NCBI RefSeq assembly: GCF_000526935.1
Contig: NZ_JAHA01000019.1
Coordinates: 1,178,001-1,242,000, forward strand
Direction of reading: 5' to 3'
DNA from: Butyrivibrio sp. FCS014
Lineage (GTDB): Bacteria; Bacillota; Clostridia; Lachnospirales; Lachnospiraceae
DNA: 64,000 nt
A program made the translations under genes and the position numbers. The notes beneath the pieces are model-generated. The model saw only the letters and a list, made by a program, of their open reading frames with translations, was not told the DNA's origin and did not search any database. Shown here in pieces: positions 15,962 to 25,277 of the stretch (position 1 is the first letter of the stretch; each line of letters begins with the position of its first letter).

Positions 15962-17851
15962 CTACAGCATCCTATAGTAGCTGTACCACTGTTGGAAAAT
16001 GAAGAAGGACCAGGCGATCTTGCTGAAATTCGCTCCGGTGCCGGGGCCGCCATCCCCCTTCATGATATAGTCATTTATAAACTTCGGCACATATTCCTCA
16101 TGGAAAAGACCCTGCTGCTTAAGGAAGGCTGTGCTGCTGTAGTCAAGAAGCGCCTCCTTCAACGGGCCGCGGAGCCACTCATCCATGGGAACTCCAAAGC
16201 CGGTCTTTGGCCTCTCCAAAAGCTCTTTTGGAATATAGTCATAGGCGATATCCTTTAGGATGTGCTTCTTGTCCCCTTTGTAGTACTTGAACCTGTGGGG
16301 GATCCTGAAGGAATACTCCATGACCTCGGTGTCCATGATGGGGCATCTGTTTTCCAGGGAGTACTTCATGGAAGCCCTGTCCATCTTCACCAGGATATCC
16401 TCGGGAAGATAGGTGTCCATGTCAAGAAGCATGCGCCTTACCTGGAAGTTATTTACTTCGTACCTGCTCTCATAGGGGTAGAGAATAGAGTCGTCAAAAG
16501 ACTCATCACCTGTCACAAAGGCTGCTGCAGCCTTAAGGTATCCGTCCGCCACCAGCTGGGTCTTGGTCTCCGGATTACTGTTTGCAGCCAGAACCTTTAC
16601 CTTAGTGGGCATTCTGTCTATGAGCCTGCCGCTACCTACAGGGATCTGACCAAGGGCATGTGCTATGGCTCCCGGAACCTCCAGTTTCTGGGCCAGGGCC
16701 ACGTTGTCATACACATTGTAACCGCAGAAGAACTCATCTCCTCCGTCTCCCGAAAGGGCTACGGTCACATCCTTCTTGGCCAGCTTGCTTACCAGCATTG
16801 AAGGGATCTGAGAGTTGTCTGCGAAGGGTTCGTCGTAATATTGAGGGATGCTGCTCACAAGGTCGAACATCTCTTTCTCCGAGATGTAGAGCTCCGTGTG
16901 GTCAGTTCCCAGGTACTTCGCTATCTCTTTTGCATACTCAGCTTCGTTGTACCTTGGCACGTCAAAGCCTATGCAGAAGGTCTTCACCGGCTTATCGGAA
17001 AACTCCTGGGCCATTGCCGTTACCAGCGAAGAATCATAGCCTCCCGAAAGGAAGGTTCCCAGGGGCACATCGGCTATCATCCTGCTCACAACGGACTTCC
17101 GAAGCCTGCCCTTAAGGCCCTCTTTGGCTTCCTCGTAGCTCGTTACGGGGTCCGCCGCCATCTTGTGGTAGACGTCCTTGATATCCCAGTACTTCCACTT
17201 CCTGATCTCGCCCTGATGGAACTTAAGAATACCGCCGGCCTCCAGCTTGTACACATCCTTGAAGATGGTGTCGGGAGCCGTTATGTACTGCTGATAGAGG
17301 AACCTGGAAAGAAGGTCCTGCCTGATCTCTCCCTTAAAGCCCGGGCACTTCATGATAGGCTTAAGTTCTGAGGCAAAGACGAGATTGCCGTCCTCAAGCC
17401 AGTAGAAAAGAGGTTTCTTGCCTATCCTGTCCCTTATAAGGTAGACATCTTCGGTCTTTCTGTCATAAAGAGCTATGGCGAACATGCCGTGAATGTGGTC
17501 CACCATGTCAATGCCCCACTTAAGGTAGGCAGCAATGATGACCTCGGTGTCGCAGGAGGACTTAAAGGAATAGTACTTCATCTCCTCCTTAAGTTCCAGG
17601 AAGTTGTAGATCTCGCCGTTAAATACCACGGAAATCCGCCCGTCCTGTGAATGCATGGGCTGATGTCCCAGCGGGGAAAGATCCAGAATCGCAAGCCTTC
17701 GTTGTGCAAAACCAACAATATAGTCACTCTGCCCCACAAAGACTTCTTCTCCGTGATCATCCGGTCCCCTGTGGTACATGGTGTCGTTCATGATGCGGAG
17801 CTGCTCCTGAGTTATTCTTTTTTTAGATACGTATCCGCAGATTCCGCACAT
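15962..17851 (-). CDS. asnB: Asparagine synthase-like amidotransferase
   Basis: A complete 629-residue class II glutamine amidotransferase. Cys2 in MCGICG, HRGPDD (28-33) and NGEIYN (79-84) form the glutaminase; SGGYDSS (269-275) is the ATP pyrophosphatase loop, with Tyr in place of the usual Ile/Val. In glycan loci such proteins (for example WbtH and WbpS) amidate HexNAc uronic acids, and genes for such a uronic acid are present at 24303-26683. Amidation of a carrier-bound acid made by the neighbouring ACP cassette is the alternative. GGAGA ribosome site upstream. Confidence 0.88.
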   Translation of the reverse strand: MCGICGYVSKKRITQEQLRIMNDTMYHRGPDDHGEEVFVGQSDYIVGFAQRRLAILDLSPLGHQPMHSQDGRISVVFNGEIYNFLELKEEMKYYSFKSSCDTEVIIAAYLKWGIDMVDHIHGMFAIALYDRKTEDVYLIRDRIGKKPLFYWLEDGNLVFASELKPIMKCPGFKGEIRQDLLSRFLYQQYITAPDTIFKDVYKLEAGGILKFHQGEIRKWKYWDIKDVYHKMAADPVTSYEEAKEGLKGRLRKSVVSRMIADVPLGTFLSGGYDSSLVTAMAQEFSDKPVKTFCIGFDVPRYNEAEYAKEIAKYLGTDHTELYISEKEMFDLVSSIPQYYDEPFADNSQIPSMLVSKLAKKDVTVALSGDGGDEFFCGYNVYDNVALAQKLEVPGAIAHALGQIPVGSGRLIDRMPTKVKVLAANSNPETKTQLVADGYLKAAAAFVTGDESFDDSILYPYESRYEVNNFQVRRMLLDMDTYLPEDILVKMDRASMKYSLENRCPIMDTEVMEYSFRIPHRFKYYKGDKKHILKDIAYDYIPKELLERPKTGFGVPMDEWLRGPLKEALLDYSSTAFLKQQGLFHEEYVPKFINDYIMKGDGGPGTGANFSKIAWSFFIFQQWYSYYRML

Positions 17852-17919
17852 GTATGTTGTCTCCGGTGATGTCGCTTAATGTTGTTTCAGGCCGCGGCCT
17901 TGTTGCGCTGACGCCTGCT

Positions 17920-18681
17920 TCAGATCTCGATGGGCAGCTTTTCGAAGTTGTCCCTTAAAGGTCCGAAGTCCTTGCACTCGTTGTCGATGGAATCGATCAT
18001 CTCGATGTACTTCTCGTTGACCAGTGTCTTATAGTTATCCAGGTTGTCGTATCCCTTCTTGGTCCAGGCGAAGGGATGTGTCAGGATCTGGATCTTGTCG
18101 TATTTCTCGATGGTTTCCTCGTCGGGGTAACCATAACGCCAGATATGATTGGCATCTGACATGTACTTGACCTCAAGATCTGACTCGGGAGTAGCCTTGG
18201 GATCAAAGGTAAAGAAATCATCCTGATAGGCGTTGAGGATTCCGGGAAGTTTGATGTTCTCCTCAAGTACGTGAGGTGAGGGTCTGTGGATCGAGAAGGA
18301 ATTGATCTCAAATCCCAGCATGTCGCTGAGCATATCCATCTCCTGTTTTATCCTCTCCCTGATAAGGTTCATGTCTGTCATGCCGTTAAGGGCAAAGTGA
18401 AGACCGATGATCTGGCCTCTCTCATGCATGTCTGTGAGGATGTCCCTGTTCTTTCTTGAGAGGATGTTGTAGGAATTGTTGGTCCACTGGAAAAAGAATG
18501 TAGACCTCATATCCATGCTCTCCTCAACCTTGGACAGAGCATAGGCTCTCTCAACAGAGTACTCAACGTCGTGGCGCATGATGATGAACTCGCTCTTGTT
18601 CTTGGCCTCTTCGTATGTGCAATAACGTCCGCTTTCTTTTATCACTCTAAGTATTTCCCTGTAATCGTCGTATGAAAACAT
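17920..18681 (-). CDS. Polysaccharide deacetylase-like protein
   Basis: A 253-residue protein with a NodB-like pattern: FIIMRHDVEYS near residues 33-43 supplies the paired metal/catalytic Asp, GLHFALNG carries a histidine, and SIHRPSPH and ILTHPFAW carry further candidate metal ligands. It may remove N- or O-acetyl groups from a sugar precursor or glycan; it lacks a signal peptide, so it acts in the cytoplasm if at all. Similar small deacetylase-like genes are common in glycan loci. Ribosome site AGGAGA. Confidence 0.75.
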   Translation of the reverse strand: MFSYDDYREILRVIKESGRYCTYEEAKNKSEFIIMRHDVEYSVERAYALSKVEESMDMRSTFFFQWTNNSYNILSRKNRDILTDMHERGQIIGLHFALNGMTDMNLIRERIKQEMDMLSDMLGFEINSFSIHRPSPHVLEENIKLPGILNAYQDDFFTFDPKATPESDLEVKYMSDANHIWRYGYPDEETIEKYDKIQILTHPFAWTKKGYDNLDNYKTLVNEKYIEMIDSIDNECKDFGPLRDNFEKLPIEI

Positions 18682-18692
18682 GTGTTATTCTC

Positions 18693-19811
18693 CTATTTCT
18701 TCTTATGCTCTGCGATGACCTTGTCCAGGTAATCTCTCCACTGAACAAATACAGCTTCGCCGTTTGTTATCTCTTCTATCTTCGCTGCCTCTTTTCCCAG
18801 GTTCTTTGCAAGTTCCGGGTTCTCGATGAGCTTAAGCAGCCCCTCTGCCATGGCATCTGCATCCTTGATGGGGACAAGGAGACCGTTCTTGCCGTCTGTC
18901 ATAACGGTCCTGGGGCCGCCGCAGGGACAATCCGTGGCAACGCAGGGCATTCCCATGGCCATTGCCTCAAGAAGGGAATTGGGAAGCCCCTCCCAGTCTG
19001 AGGAGAAGGCGTAAACCTCGCCCTTTGGTATCTCTTTTTCCAGTTCGTCCGAGCCGCCCATAAGGAGGATAAAGTCCTCGGCGTGGTTCTCTGCAATTAT
19101 CTTCTCAAGGATCTCCCTGGTTCCGTCAAAGGAATCCGGGCCGTAGATCTTGAGCTTGTACTCCGGGTGCTTCTCATGAACCTTGAGGAAAGCTTCGCAC
19201 AGCATGGGCTGATTCTTGAAGTCCACAAGCCTTGCGTGGTGCATGACGGTCTTTTCTTTAACCGCCGGGTGCTCTACGCCGAAGTACTTGGGGTTTACCG
19301 GGTTCAGGATGATGGTTGAATTCTCCTGAAGGTAGGGCTTAAAGAACTCCTTCTGGCCGGTGGTCTGGAAAACGCAGCCCGCAGCCCTGGGGAACAGCCA
19401 TTTTATCTGCACCTTGTCGGAGAAGGCGTCGTAGTGTCCCACCGGGTCTGTACGGATTGAGATGACTACCGGGATGTCGGTGCTTTTTTTGCCCGCTGCC
19501 ATAAGTGCGCGGTAGTTGGCTCTCTGAGCGAAAGCCACCAAAACATCCGGGTGATACTCCTTTATAAATTCCTTGAGGTATTTGACCCTGAGGAAGAACT
19601 TGGTTATGCGGTTCTTCTTCTCATTGCCCTCGCGAAGGCCCACGTGAACCCTGGTGACGCGCTCGTCAAGCTCGAACTCATCCTCGTCCTGCCACTCAGT
19701 GGCCACATATACCTTGATGCCCTCCGCGGCGAACTGATTGGCCAGGTTGGACACAACTCTCTCTGCGCCGCCCTTTACAAGGCAGTTTAAGTGAAATGCA
19801 ATACTATCCAT
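18693..19811 (-). CDS. GT4-family glycosyltransferase
   Basis: A 372-residue GT-B enzyme. LVKGGAERVVSNLANQFA (N terminus), SDWEGLPNSLLEAMAMG (nucleotide-sugar site) and DCPCGGPRTVMTDGKNG are diagnostic. The sequence parallels the GT4 at 13136 throughout. The start ATG at 19811 follows the stop of the upstream formyltransferase-like gene directly (no gap), implying coupled translation. Donor and acceptor unknown. Confidence 0.9.
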   Translation of the reverse strand: MDSIAFHLNCLVKGGAERVVSNLANQFAAEGIKVYVATEWQDEDEFELDERVTRVHVGLREGNEKKNRITKFFLRVKYLKEFIKEYHPDVLVAFAQRANYRALMAAGKKSTDIPVVISIRTDPVGHYDAFSDKVQIKWLFPRAAGCVFQTTGQKEFFKPYLQENSTIILNPVNPKYFGVEHPAVKEKTVMHHARLVDFKNQPMLCEAFLKVHEKHPEYKLKIYGPDSFDGTREILEKIIAENHAEDFILLMGGSDELEKEIPKGEVYAFSSDWEGLPNSLLEAMAMGMPCVATDCPCGGPRTVMTDGKNGLLVPIKDADAMAEGLLKLIENPELAKNLGKEAAKIEEITNGEAVFVQWRDYLDKVIAEHKKK

Positions 19812-20747
19812 TTATTTAAGCACCATTCCTGTAGAGAGCTCAACTTCGCTCTCGTACTTGTCTATCAAAAGTGAACCGTCAACGGTCCTTACAACGGGCT
19901 TTCCGTCGAACACGTCCAGGATCTCTCCCGGGGCATAGGCCGAAAAATCCATCATCTCATCGAAGGGATGTGCCTGCCACACGGTAACTTTGCGTGACTC
20001 ATCCTCCTCGTCTGCGTAGCAGAAGGCTCCCGGGAAGGGCGCAGCCACGCCTCTTATCAGGTTGTAGATGTTCCTGGTCCTGTCGTGGAAATCGATCTTG
20101 CCATCTGCCGCTGTACGTTTATTGTACCACGAATCAAAGTCTTTGGAATCTGTGTGTATCTCAACATGCCCCTTCTCCATGTAAGTGGTAAGGAGCTTTC
20201 TGATGAGGTTCTTGGAGCAGATCATGTTCTTGTACTGAGCTGTCCTGATGTCGTCGTGCTCATTGATCTGGAACATCTCGGTGGCAAAGACGTTGGGGCT
20301 GTCTGCTTTCTCGTCGTATTTAAAGAGGTTTAAGTTAAACCTGGTGTCTCCAAGGATCATGGACCAGTTGAGGGGCGAGCGGCCTCTTCCGAAGGGGAGA
20401 TAACCGCAGTTTCCGTGGAACCCGAAGATTCCCTCCCTGAAACAGTCGAGAACCTCCTTGGGGATGAGCCTCTGCCAGCCCATTACGATACCGATGTCGA
20501 AGGTGTTCTCCTTCATGAAGGCAGTGGTCTTATCGTCCTTGAGGAAATAGCTGTCTGCCTCAAATACCGGGATCCCGTATTTCTCTGTCATGACTGAAAG
20601 GCCCTTAAATCCAGAGACCTGGTTGTGCTCAAGAACCTTGGGCGCGATGGTGATGATAAGGTCCACCTTGCAGATCTTTTTCTCGATAAATTCTATGATG
20701 TTCTCCGATGTATCTTTTACACCAAAAACAACTACTTTGTAATGCAT
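19812..20747 (-). CDS. Formyltransferase-family protein, probably a sugar N-formyltransferase
   Basis: A 311-residue protein of the methionyl-tRNA formyltransferase superfamily. The core motif is FHGNCGYLPFGRGRSPLNW (110-128). In characterised enzymes an Asn two residues before the His is catalytic; here that position is Gly109, while Asn113 follows the His. The C-terminal domain (about 200-311, with IDFHDRTRNIYNLIRGVAAPFPGAF) matches the Formyl_trans_C-type extension of sugar formyltransferases. With aminotransferases in the locus, N-formylation of an amino-deoxy sugar using formyl-tetrahydrofolate is likely. It overlaps the upstream gene by one base (TAATG). Confidence 0.78.
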   Translation of the reverse strand: MHYKVVVFGVKDTSENIIEFIEKKICKVDLIITIAPKVLEHNQVSGFKGLSVMTEKYGIPVFEADSYFLKDDKTTAFMKENTFDIGIVMGWQRLIPKEVLDCFREGIFGFHGNCGYLPFGRGRSPLNWSMILGDTRFNLNLFKYDEKADSPNVFATEMFQINEHDDIRTAQYKNMICSKNLIRKLLTTYMEKGHVEIHTDSKDFDSWYNKRTAADGKIDFHDRTRNIYNLIRGVAAPFPGAFCYADEEDESRKVTVWQAHPFDEMMDFSAYAPGEILDVFDGKPVVRTVDGSLLIDKYESEVELSTGMVLK

Positions 20748-22036
20748 TATTCGTACCTCTTCAAAATCTCATGTATGCTGCCGGCGTACTTCTCGGGAGT
20801 ATAGAAAAGAGCTCTCTCGTAGGCCTTGTCGGCGTAGGACTTCATAAGTTCCTCGTCGTCAAGCATTCTTGATATCTCTTTTGCCAGCATCTTCTCGCCC
20901 TCGGTTACTACGTTCGGGTCGAAGTTCTCGTTTTCGTCCATATCGGGAACCAGAATGCCAAAGCTTCCCTGAATGGGCTCTTTAGGGCTGCTGCCGTCCG
21001 GAATATCGGTTATCAGCTTGTTGTACTCATCGTCGGAGAGAAGGATCTCTCTTGGCCCGGTCTTGCAGTCTGCGCTGATAACGGGCTTATGAAGGGCCAT
21101 GGCCTCCAGCACCGCATTGGGAAATCCCTCGTGATTGGAGCTGCAAACGTAGAGGTCTGCCGCCGCAACATAGGGGAAGGGGTTCTTGCGAAGCCCCGGG
21201 AAAGCAACTTTGTCCTCTATTCCAAGGTCCTTGGCAAGTTTATTGTACTTGTCCCAGTTTCCGGCTCCAAGTACTACCAGACGCACCTCCGGATGGGTCT
21301 TGGCCACAATGGCCACAGCCTTCACAAGGTGCCAGATGCCCTTGATATAGTCGTTGCGGGCCATGTCGGCGATGACCTTGATTTTGGGCTCTGCTTCGGG
21401 CGCAGGTGTGGCTTCCGGGGTTGCCTCTGCTTTGGGCGCAGGTGTGGACTCCGGGGTGGTCCCTTGACTCCGGCCACGGGAACCAAAAGGAAAGTCGTCG
21501 ATGGGCTCGGTACCTTTCTTCTGCACGTCTGTAACGTCCAGCGGGTTGTAGATGTAGGTGCTGCGCTCGTAGTCAAAGTCTGCCTTGAGCTGCCGCACTA
21601 TCTCTCTTGAGCAGGACAGCACCTGTGTGGACCTGCTGCAGAAGAGCCTTACCTGCCTGGGGTTCTCCATATCGGTCTGGCAGCGAAGTCCCGTGAGGAC
21701 ACGCTCCTTGCCCTTGGACAGTGTATTTACGTAGTTGGCACTGCCGCCAAAGCTGTAAGAAATGTCAATCTTAAGGTCCTTCTTGATCTTGCGGGTCTTG
21801 CGGACTCTTTTAAACACATTGATGACCTTGTTCACAACGCCCTTTTTGGCGGGCACATCAATGTCGATCACCTCAAGCCCCGTGATATCAAAGTTGATGT
21901 CCTTGGAGCTGAAGATGAGAATATATACGTTGTAGTAATCCTGCATGAGACGGGCCGTCTTGATGCAGACCCTCTCAAATCCGCCCTGGTGCAGCATTGG
22001 CACCATTAGCATCAGGTTCTTTTTACCATTATCCAT
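20747..22036 (-). CDS. GT4-family glycosyltransferase with a repeat-containing linker
   Basis: A 429-residue GT-B enzyme: HQGGFERVCIKTARLM near the N terminus and SSNHEGFPNAVLEAMALHKPV as the nucleotide-sugar site. Between the two Rossmann domains (about residues 185-220) is a Pro/Glu/Ala-rich insert with two copies of a TPEATPAPxAE-like 12-residue unit, encoded by 36-bp tandem repeats at 21387-21460. It starts within the TAATG of the upstream gene. Donor and acceptor unknown. Confidence 0.88.
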   Translation of the reverse strand: MDNGKKNLMLMVPMLHQGGFERVCIKTARLMQDYYNVYILIFSSKDINFDITGLEVIDIDVPAKKGVVNKVINVFKRVRKTRKIKKDLKIDISYSFGGSANYVNTLSKGKERVLTGLRCQTDMENPRQVRLFCSRSTQVLSCSREIVRQLKADFDYERSTYIYNPLDVTDVQKKGTEPIDDFPFGSRGRSQGTTPESTPAPKAEATPEATPAPEAEPKIKVIADMARNDYIKGIWHLVKAVAIVAKTHPEVRLVVLGAGNWDKYNKLAKDLGIEDKVAFPGLRKNPFPYVAAADLYVCSSNHEGFPNAVLEAMALHKPVISADCKTGPREILLSDDEYNKLITDIPDGSSPKEPIQGSFGILVPDMDENENFDPNVVTEGEKMLAKEISRMLDDEELMKSYADKAYERALFYTPEKYAGSIHEILKRYE

Positions 22037-23481
22037 TAAAATCTTCCTCTGCTGTAGAAAAGAGCCATCATTCTGGCCTGTGACTTTACGTCAAAGCCCG
22101 CGCCCTTGAGCTTGCCCTGGATATATTCGCTGCTCTGGGCCCTGTCGCCGATGGAATACTCTATGAGTTTGTGCCTGGGTTTTGCCACCTCCGAAGGCAC
22201 ATTTACCGTATCAAAGCCGGTGTCCTTGTCAAGAAGGTCGATATCAGGCTGGTCGTCGGTCTCAAACACACTCTCCCTGCGCTCTCCCGCGATCACGGTG
22301 AAGGTCTGGTTGACCCTTATCTCCTCTTCAAGAGGATCAATCTGATAGTCCTCGCGCAGTGTCAGATCCTCCAGGATCTTTCTTGCCCAGTCTCTGGCCT
22401 CGGAGTTTATGCTCATCATGGAAACCAGCTCCGTTACGTTGACCTCAGGTGTCACCGCATCAGACACAAGACACTGAAGTCCTGCTGCCTGAGCCTCGAT
22501 TACGCTGCCGGGAAGCCCCTCATATCTTGAAGGGAAGCAGAAATAATCCATGGCCTGGTAGTAATCGCTGGCATTGCTCTTATTTCCCGCAAAAATGCAT
22601 CTGTCGTAGATATGGAGCTTATCCGCAAGCTTCTTCATGTCCTCCATAAGGGGGCCCTTTCCAAGCATCAAAAGCCGCACCCTCATGCCGTGCATCATGC
22701 TGTACTGATTAAGATCGTCGTTATCAAGAAGCCTGCACACCTGTGCAAAGACATTCAAAAGGAACTCGTGGTTCTTGGCGTACCTGAAACTCCCCACATG
22801 CCCGATAACAAGGGCATTGGATACTCCAAGCTCTTCCCTTATCTTGTTCCTCACCGCCTCGTTGTAGGCGAATTTCTTAAGGTCGATGGCATTGGGAATG
22901 ACCTTCACCAGCCCCTTGTCAGTGAGATCCTGGCCAAACACCGAGATCCCGGCTTCCCTTGAGCAGGCAAAGTTATAGTCCGTAATGCCCTCCTTGTGAA
23001 GGGGCGTGCGCAGAAACCTTGTGGCAAGGCCCTTTATGCCATTGTCCACTCCCGCGCTCCTGGCATGGGCGATACAGATGGGGATCCCCGCCTTTTTGGC
23101 TATGGGAAGATAGATGGCCGCGGTGCTGGTCATGTGCCCCTGGACCACCTTCCACTCATTCTGGTGCTGGGCGAAAAACTTCTTGATGGCCGCCTTGTAG
23201 TCGCCCATATTTGTGCCAACGAACTTCGGAAGGCAGAAAATCCGGCCTCCCAGCTTATACACGCTATTATCAAAATAGTCCGGCTCGCGAACTGCCATCA
23301 GTTCATCGGAAGTCGGACTCTTTTTTCCCGTTTTTTCTGCCGGATAGTGCACAAGAAAATCAAACTGTATCCTGTCCCTGTCCATGTTTCTGTATAGATC
23401 GATTATGCGGCACTCGGCACCGCCAACCCCCAGTCCGCCAAGCACGTGAAGCACGCGGATCTGTCCGTATCCTTCTTCCAT
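22036..23481 (-). CDS. GT4-family glycosyltransferase
   Basis: A 481-residue GT-B enzyme. VLHVLGGLGVGGAECRI (N terminus), GHVGSFRYAKNHEFLL (start of the second domain) and SRYEGLPGSVIEAQAAG (nucleotide-sugar site) are clear. The C terminus is about 80 residues longer than usual, with an acidic stretch (TDDQPDIDLLDKDTG) and then a basic tail, perhaps for membrane or partner contact. It overlaps the next gene by one base. Confidence 0.9.
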   Translation of the reverse strand: MEEGYGQIRVLHVLGGLGVGGAECRIIDLYRNMDRDRIQFDFLVHYPAEKTGKKSPTSDELMAVREPDYFDNSVYKLGGRIFCLPKFVGTNMGDYKAAIKKFFAQHQNEWKVVQGHMTSTAAIYLPIAKKAGIPICIAHARSAGVDNGIKGLATRFLRTPLHKEGITDYNFACSREAGISVFGQDLTDKGLVKVIPNAIDLKKFAYNEAVRNKIREELGVSNALVIGHVGSFRYAKNHEFLLNVFAQVCRLLDNDDLNQYSMMHGMRVRLLMLGKGPLMEDMKKLADKLHIYDRCIFAGNKSNASDYYQAMDYFCFPSRYEGLPGSVIEAQAAGLQCLVSDAVTPEVNVTELVSMMSINSEARDWARKILEDLTLREDYQIDPLEEEIRVNQTFTVIAGERRESVFETDDQPDIDLLDKDTGFDTVNVPSEVAKPRHKLIEYSIGDRAQSSEYIQGKLKGAGFDVKSQARMMALFYSRGRF

Positions 23482-23497
23482 ACCTTAATCCTCTTAG

Positions 23498-23536
23498 GTC
23501 CTAAGGAGTTACCGCTAGCGGTGGATTCCTTAGGAC
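23498..23536. repeat. Intergenic palindrome between two operon genes
   Basis: GTCCTAAGGA (23498-23507) pairs with TCCTTAGGAC (23527-23536), enclosing the self-complementary ACCGCTAGCGGT (23511-23522). There is no T-run, so it is more likely an mRNA processing or stabilising hairpin than a terminator. Confidence 0.75.
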
Positions 23537-23556
23537 GGCTCTTAATTTCCCAAACT

Positions 23557-24303
23557 CTATTTTTTTATTAGTTTCCTTGCCTGCACAGCCAGGTACTTGG
23601 CCCTTGCCACGCAGTACCGGGAAACCTCCCCAAGAAGCGTCCTGTCCTCAACGTCCAGGCGCTTGTACTCTGAAAACGAAACCACCTCTGCCCTGTCGAA
23701 AAGCTTCTCAAAGTCCTCAAAATCCGCTTCCTTCATGGTGTTGGTGTGATATACGAAGGTAACGATGCCATCCTTTTTGCTCTTTAAGGAGGCCGCCCTG
23801 CTCACTGAGATCGGGTAAAAGACAAGTCCATGAGACCGGAAAGGCCCCGTTCCAAAGCCATCGGTAAGACCGTAAAAGCCATTCTCCTTAAGGACCTTCA
23901 GGGTATTCATGTCAAAGGAATGAGAAGGCGCCATAAAGAGGTCGGTCTCAATCCCGTGCTCCTCGAGGATGCGCTTACCTTCCTTTATCATCTCCTCCTG
24001 TCTCTTATAGGAGACGCCTGCAAACTCGGACTTTCCTCCAATCGGGAAAAGACCCGGCGAAGAAGTGGTATATACATGGCAAAAGCCGTGCATAGCCACT
24101 ATCCAGCCCTGCTGCCTAAGCTCTTTTACATAGTTCCAGAAATCGGGGCGGTCATCGTCGATCTGCAGTTTCTTGTCTCTTACATCGGGCACCACTCCGA
24201 TAAGGGGCTTGACCCCGTGCTTATCCAGGATTTCCTTGAAGCGAAGGAAATTCTCCCAGTTCATTCCCGGAGTGATGTCATCCAGTCTTATTGCGATACG
24301 CAT
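23557..24303 (-). CDS. DUF2334-type polysaccharide deacetylase-like protein
   Basis: A 248-residue protein. IAIRLDDITPGMNW at the N terminus supplies the paired Asp residues of the NodB fold, MHGFCHVYTT a histidine pair, and FMAPSHSFD and FVYHTNTM later active-site candidates. No signal peptide. The ATG at 24303 shares its A with the stop codon of the upstream epimerase gene; a longer frame to 24324 has no ribosome site. It probably deacetylates a sugar in a precursor. Substrate unknown. Confidence 0.8.
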   Translation of the reverse strand: MRIAIRLDDITPGMNWENFLRFKEILDKHGVKPLIGVVPDVRDKKLQIDDDRPDFWNYVKELRQQGWIVAMHGFCHVYTTSSPGLFPIGGKSEFAGVSYKRQEEMIKEGKRILEEHGIETDLFMAPSHSFDMNTLKVLKENGFYGLTDGFGTGPFRSHGLVFYPISVSRAASLKSKKDGIVTFVYHTNTMKEADFEDFEKLFDRAEVVSFSEYKRLDVEDRTLLGEVSRYCVARAKYLAVQARKLIKK

Positions 24304-25277
24304 TAGAGGTTTTCCTTGTACCACTCGATTGCGAGCTTGATGCCTGCCCTGAAATCAAAGGAAGGATCGTAGCCCAGGTTCTCTCTGGCCTTTGTGATGT
24401 CAGCGTTTGAATCCCTGATATCTCCTGCTCTTGGAGGTCCGAAATTAGGCTCAACGTCCATGCCAAGGGCCTCTGTAAGATGATGGTAAACGTCGATAAG
24501 GAACTCTCTTCCACCGGCGCCGATGTTGTAGGCCTCTCCTGCTGCCTCTGAAGAAGCAAGGCACGCACGAAGGTTGCCCTCGATAACATTGTCAACATAT
24601 GTGAAATCACGGGACTGCTTGCCATCGCCGTTGATGGTAGGTGTCTCGCCGTTCATAAGCTGTTTGAGGAACTTGGGGATAACGGCTGCATATGCTCCGT
24701 TGGGATCCTGACGTCTTCCGAATACGTTGAAGTATCTAAGGCCGTAGGTATCAAGTCCATAGAGCTTCTTGTAAAGCTTGCCGTACTCCTCGTCTGTCTT
24801 CTTGGTGAGGGCATAGGGTGAAAGAACGTTGCCCTCCTGTCCCTCCTTCTTGGGAAGGGTTGTGGAATCACCGTAAACAGAGGAACTTGAGGCATAGACG
24901 AATTTCTTTACCCCGTTCTGTCTTGAAGCTTCCATCATGTTGAGGGTGCCCCTGATGTTGATCTCCTCGTACAAAAGAGGCATCTCGATACTGCGGGGAA
25001 CGCTTCCCCAGGCAGCCTCATTGAGAACGAAGTCTACGCCCTTTGTGGCCTCCATGCAGGCATCCAGGTCCCTGATGTCCTTCTCGATAAAGGTGAACTT
25101 AGGGTTCTCCATGAAGGGCTGGATGTTCTCGATATGGCCTGTTGAGAGGTTATCCATGCATCTTACGGTGTAGCCCATGTTAAGAAGGGCCTCGCATATA
25201 TTTGATCCGATAAAGCCGGCTCCGCCTGTAACAAGAAAGACGGAATCTGCCGGGAATTTAAGTTCTGTATAGCTCAT
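24303..25277 (-). CDS. UDP-HexNAc(A) 4-epimerase, TviC/WbpP-like
   Basis: A 324-residue extended SDR. VTGGAGFIG (16-24) binds NAD, and Tyr155/Lys159 (YALTK) are the catalytic pair, with SSSSVYGDS before them. SRDFTYVDNVI and the AAWGSVPRS segment resemble WbpP/TviC epimerases, which act on N-acetylated UDP-sugars. Paired with the adjacent UDP-sugar dehydrogenase it would interconvert UDP-GlcNAc/GalNAc or their uronic acids. Ribosome site AAGGAGATG. Confidence 0.9.
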   Translation of the reverse strand: MSYTELKFPADSVFLVTGGAGFIGSNICEALLNMGYTVRCMDNLSTGHIENIQPFMENPKFTFIEKDIRDLDACMEATKGVDFVLNEAAWGSVPRSIEMPLLYEEINIRGTLNMMEASRQNGVKKFVYASSSSVYGDSTTLPKKEGQEGNVLSPYALTKKTDEEYGKLYKKLYGLDTYGLRYFNVFGRRQDPNGAYAAVIPKFLKQLMNGETPTINGDGKQSRDFTYVDNVIEGNLRACLASSEAAGEAYNIGAGGREFLIDVYHHLTEALGMDVEPNFGPPRAGDIRDSNADITKARENLGYDPSFDFRAGIKLAIEWYKENL

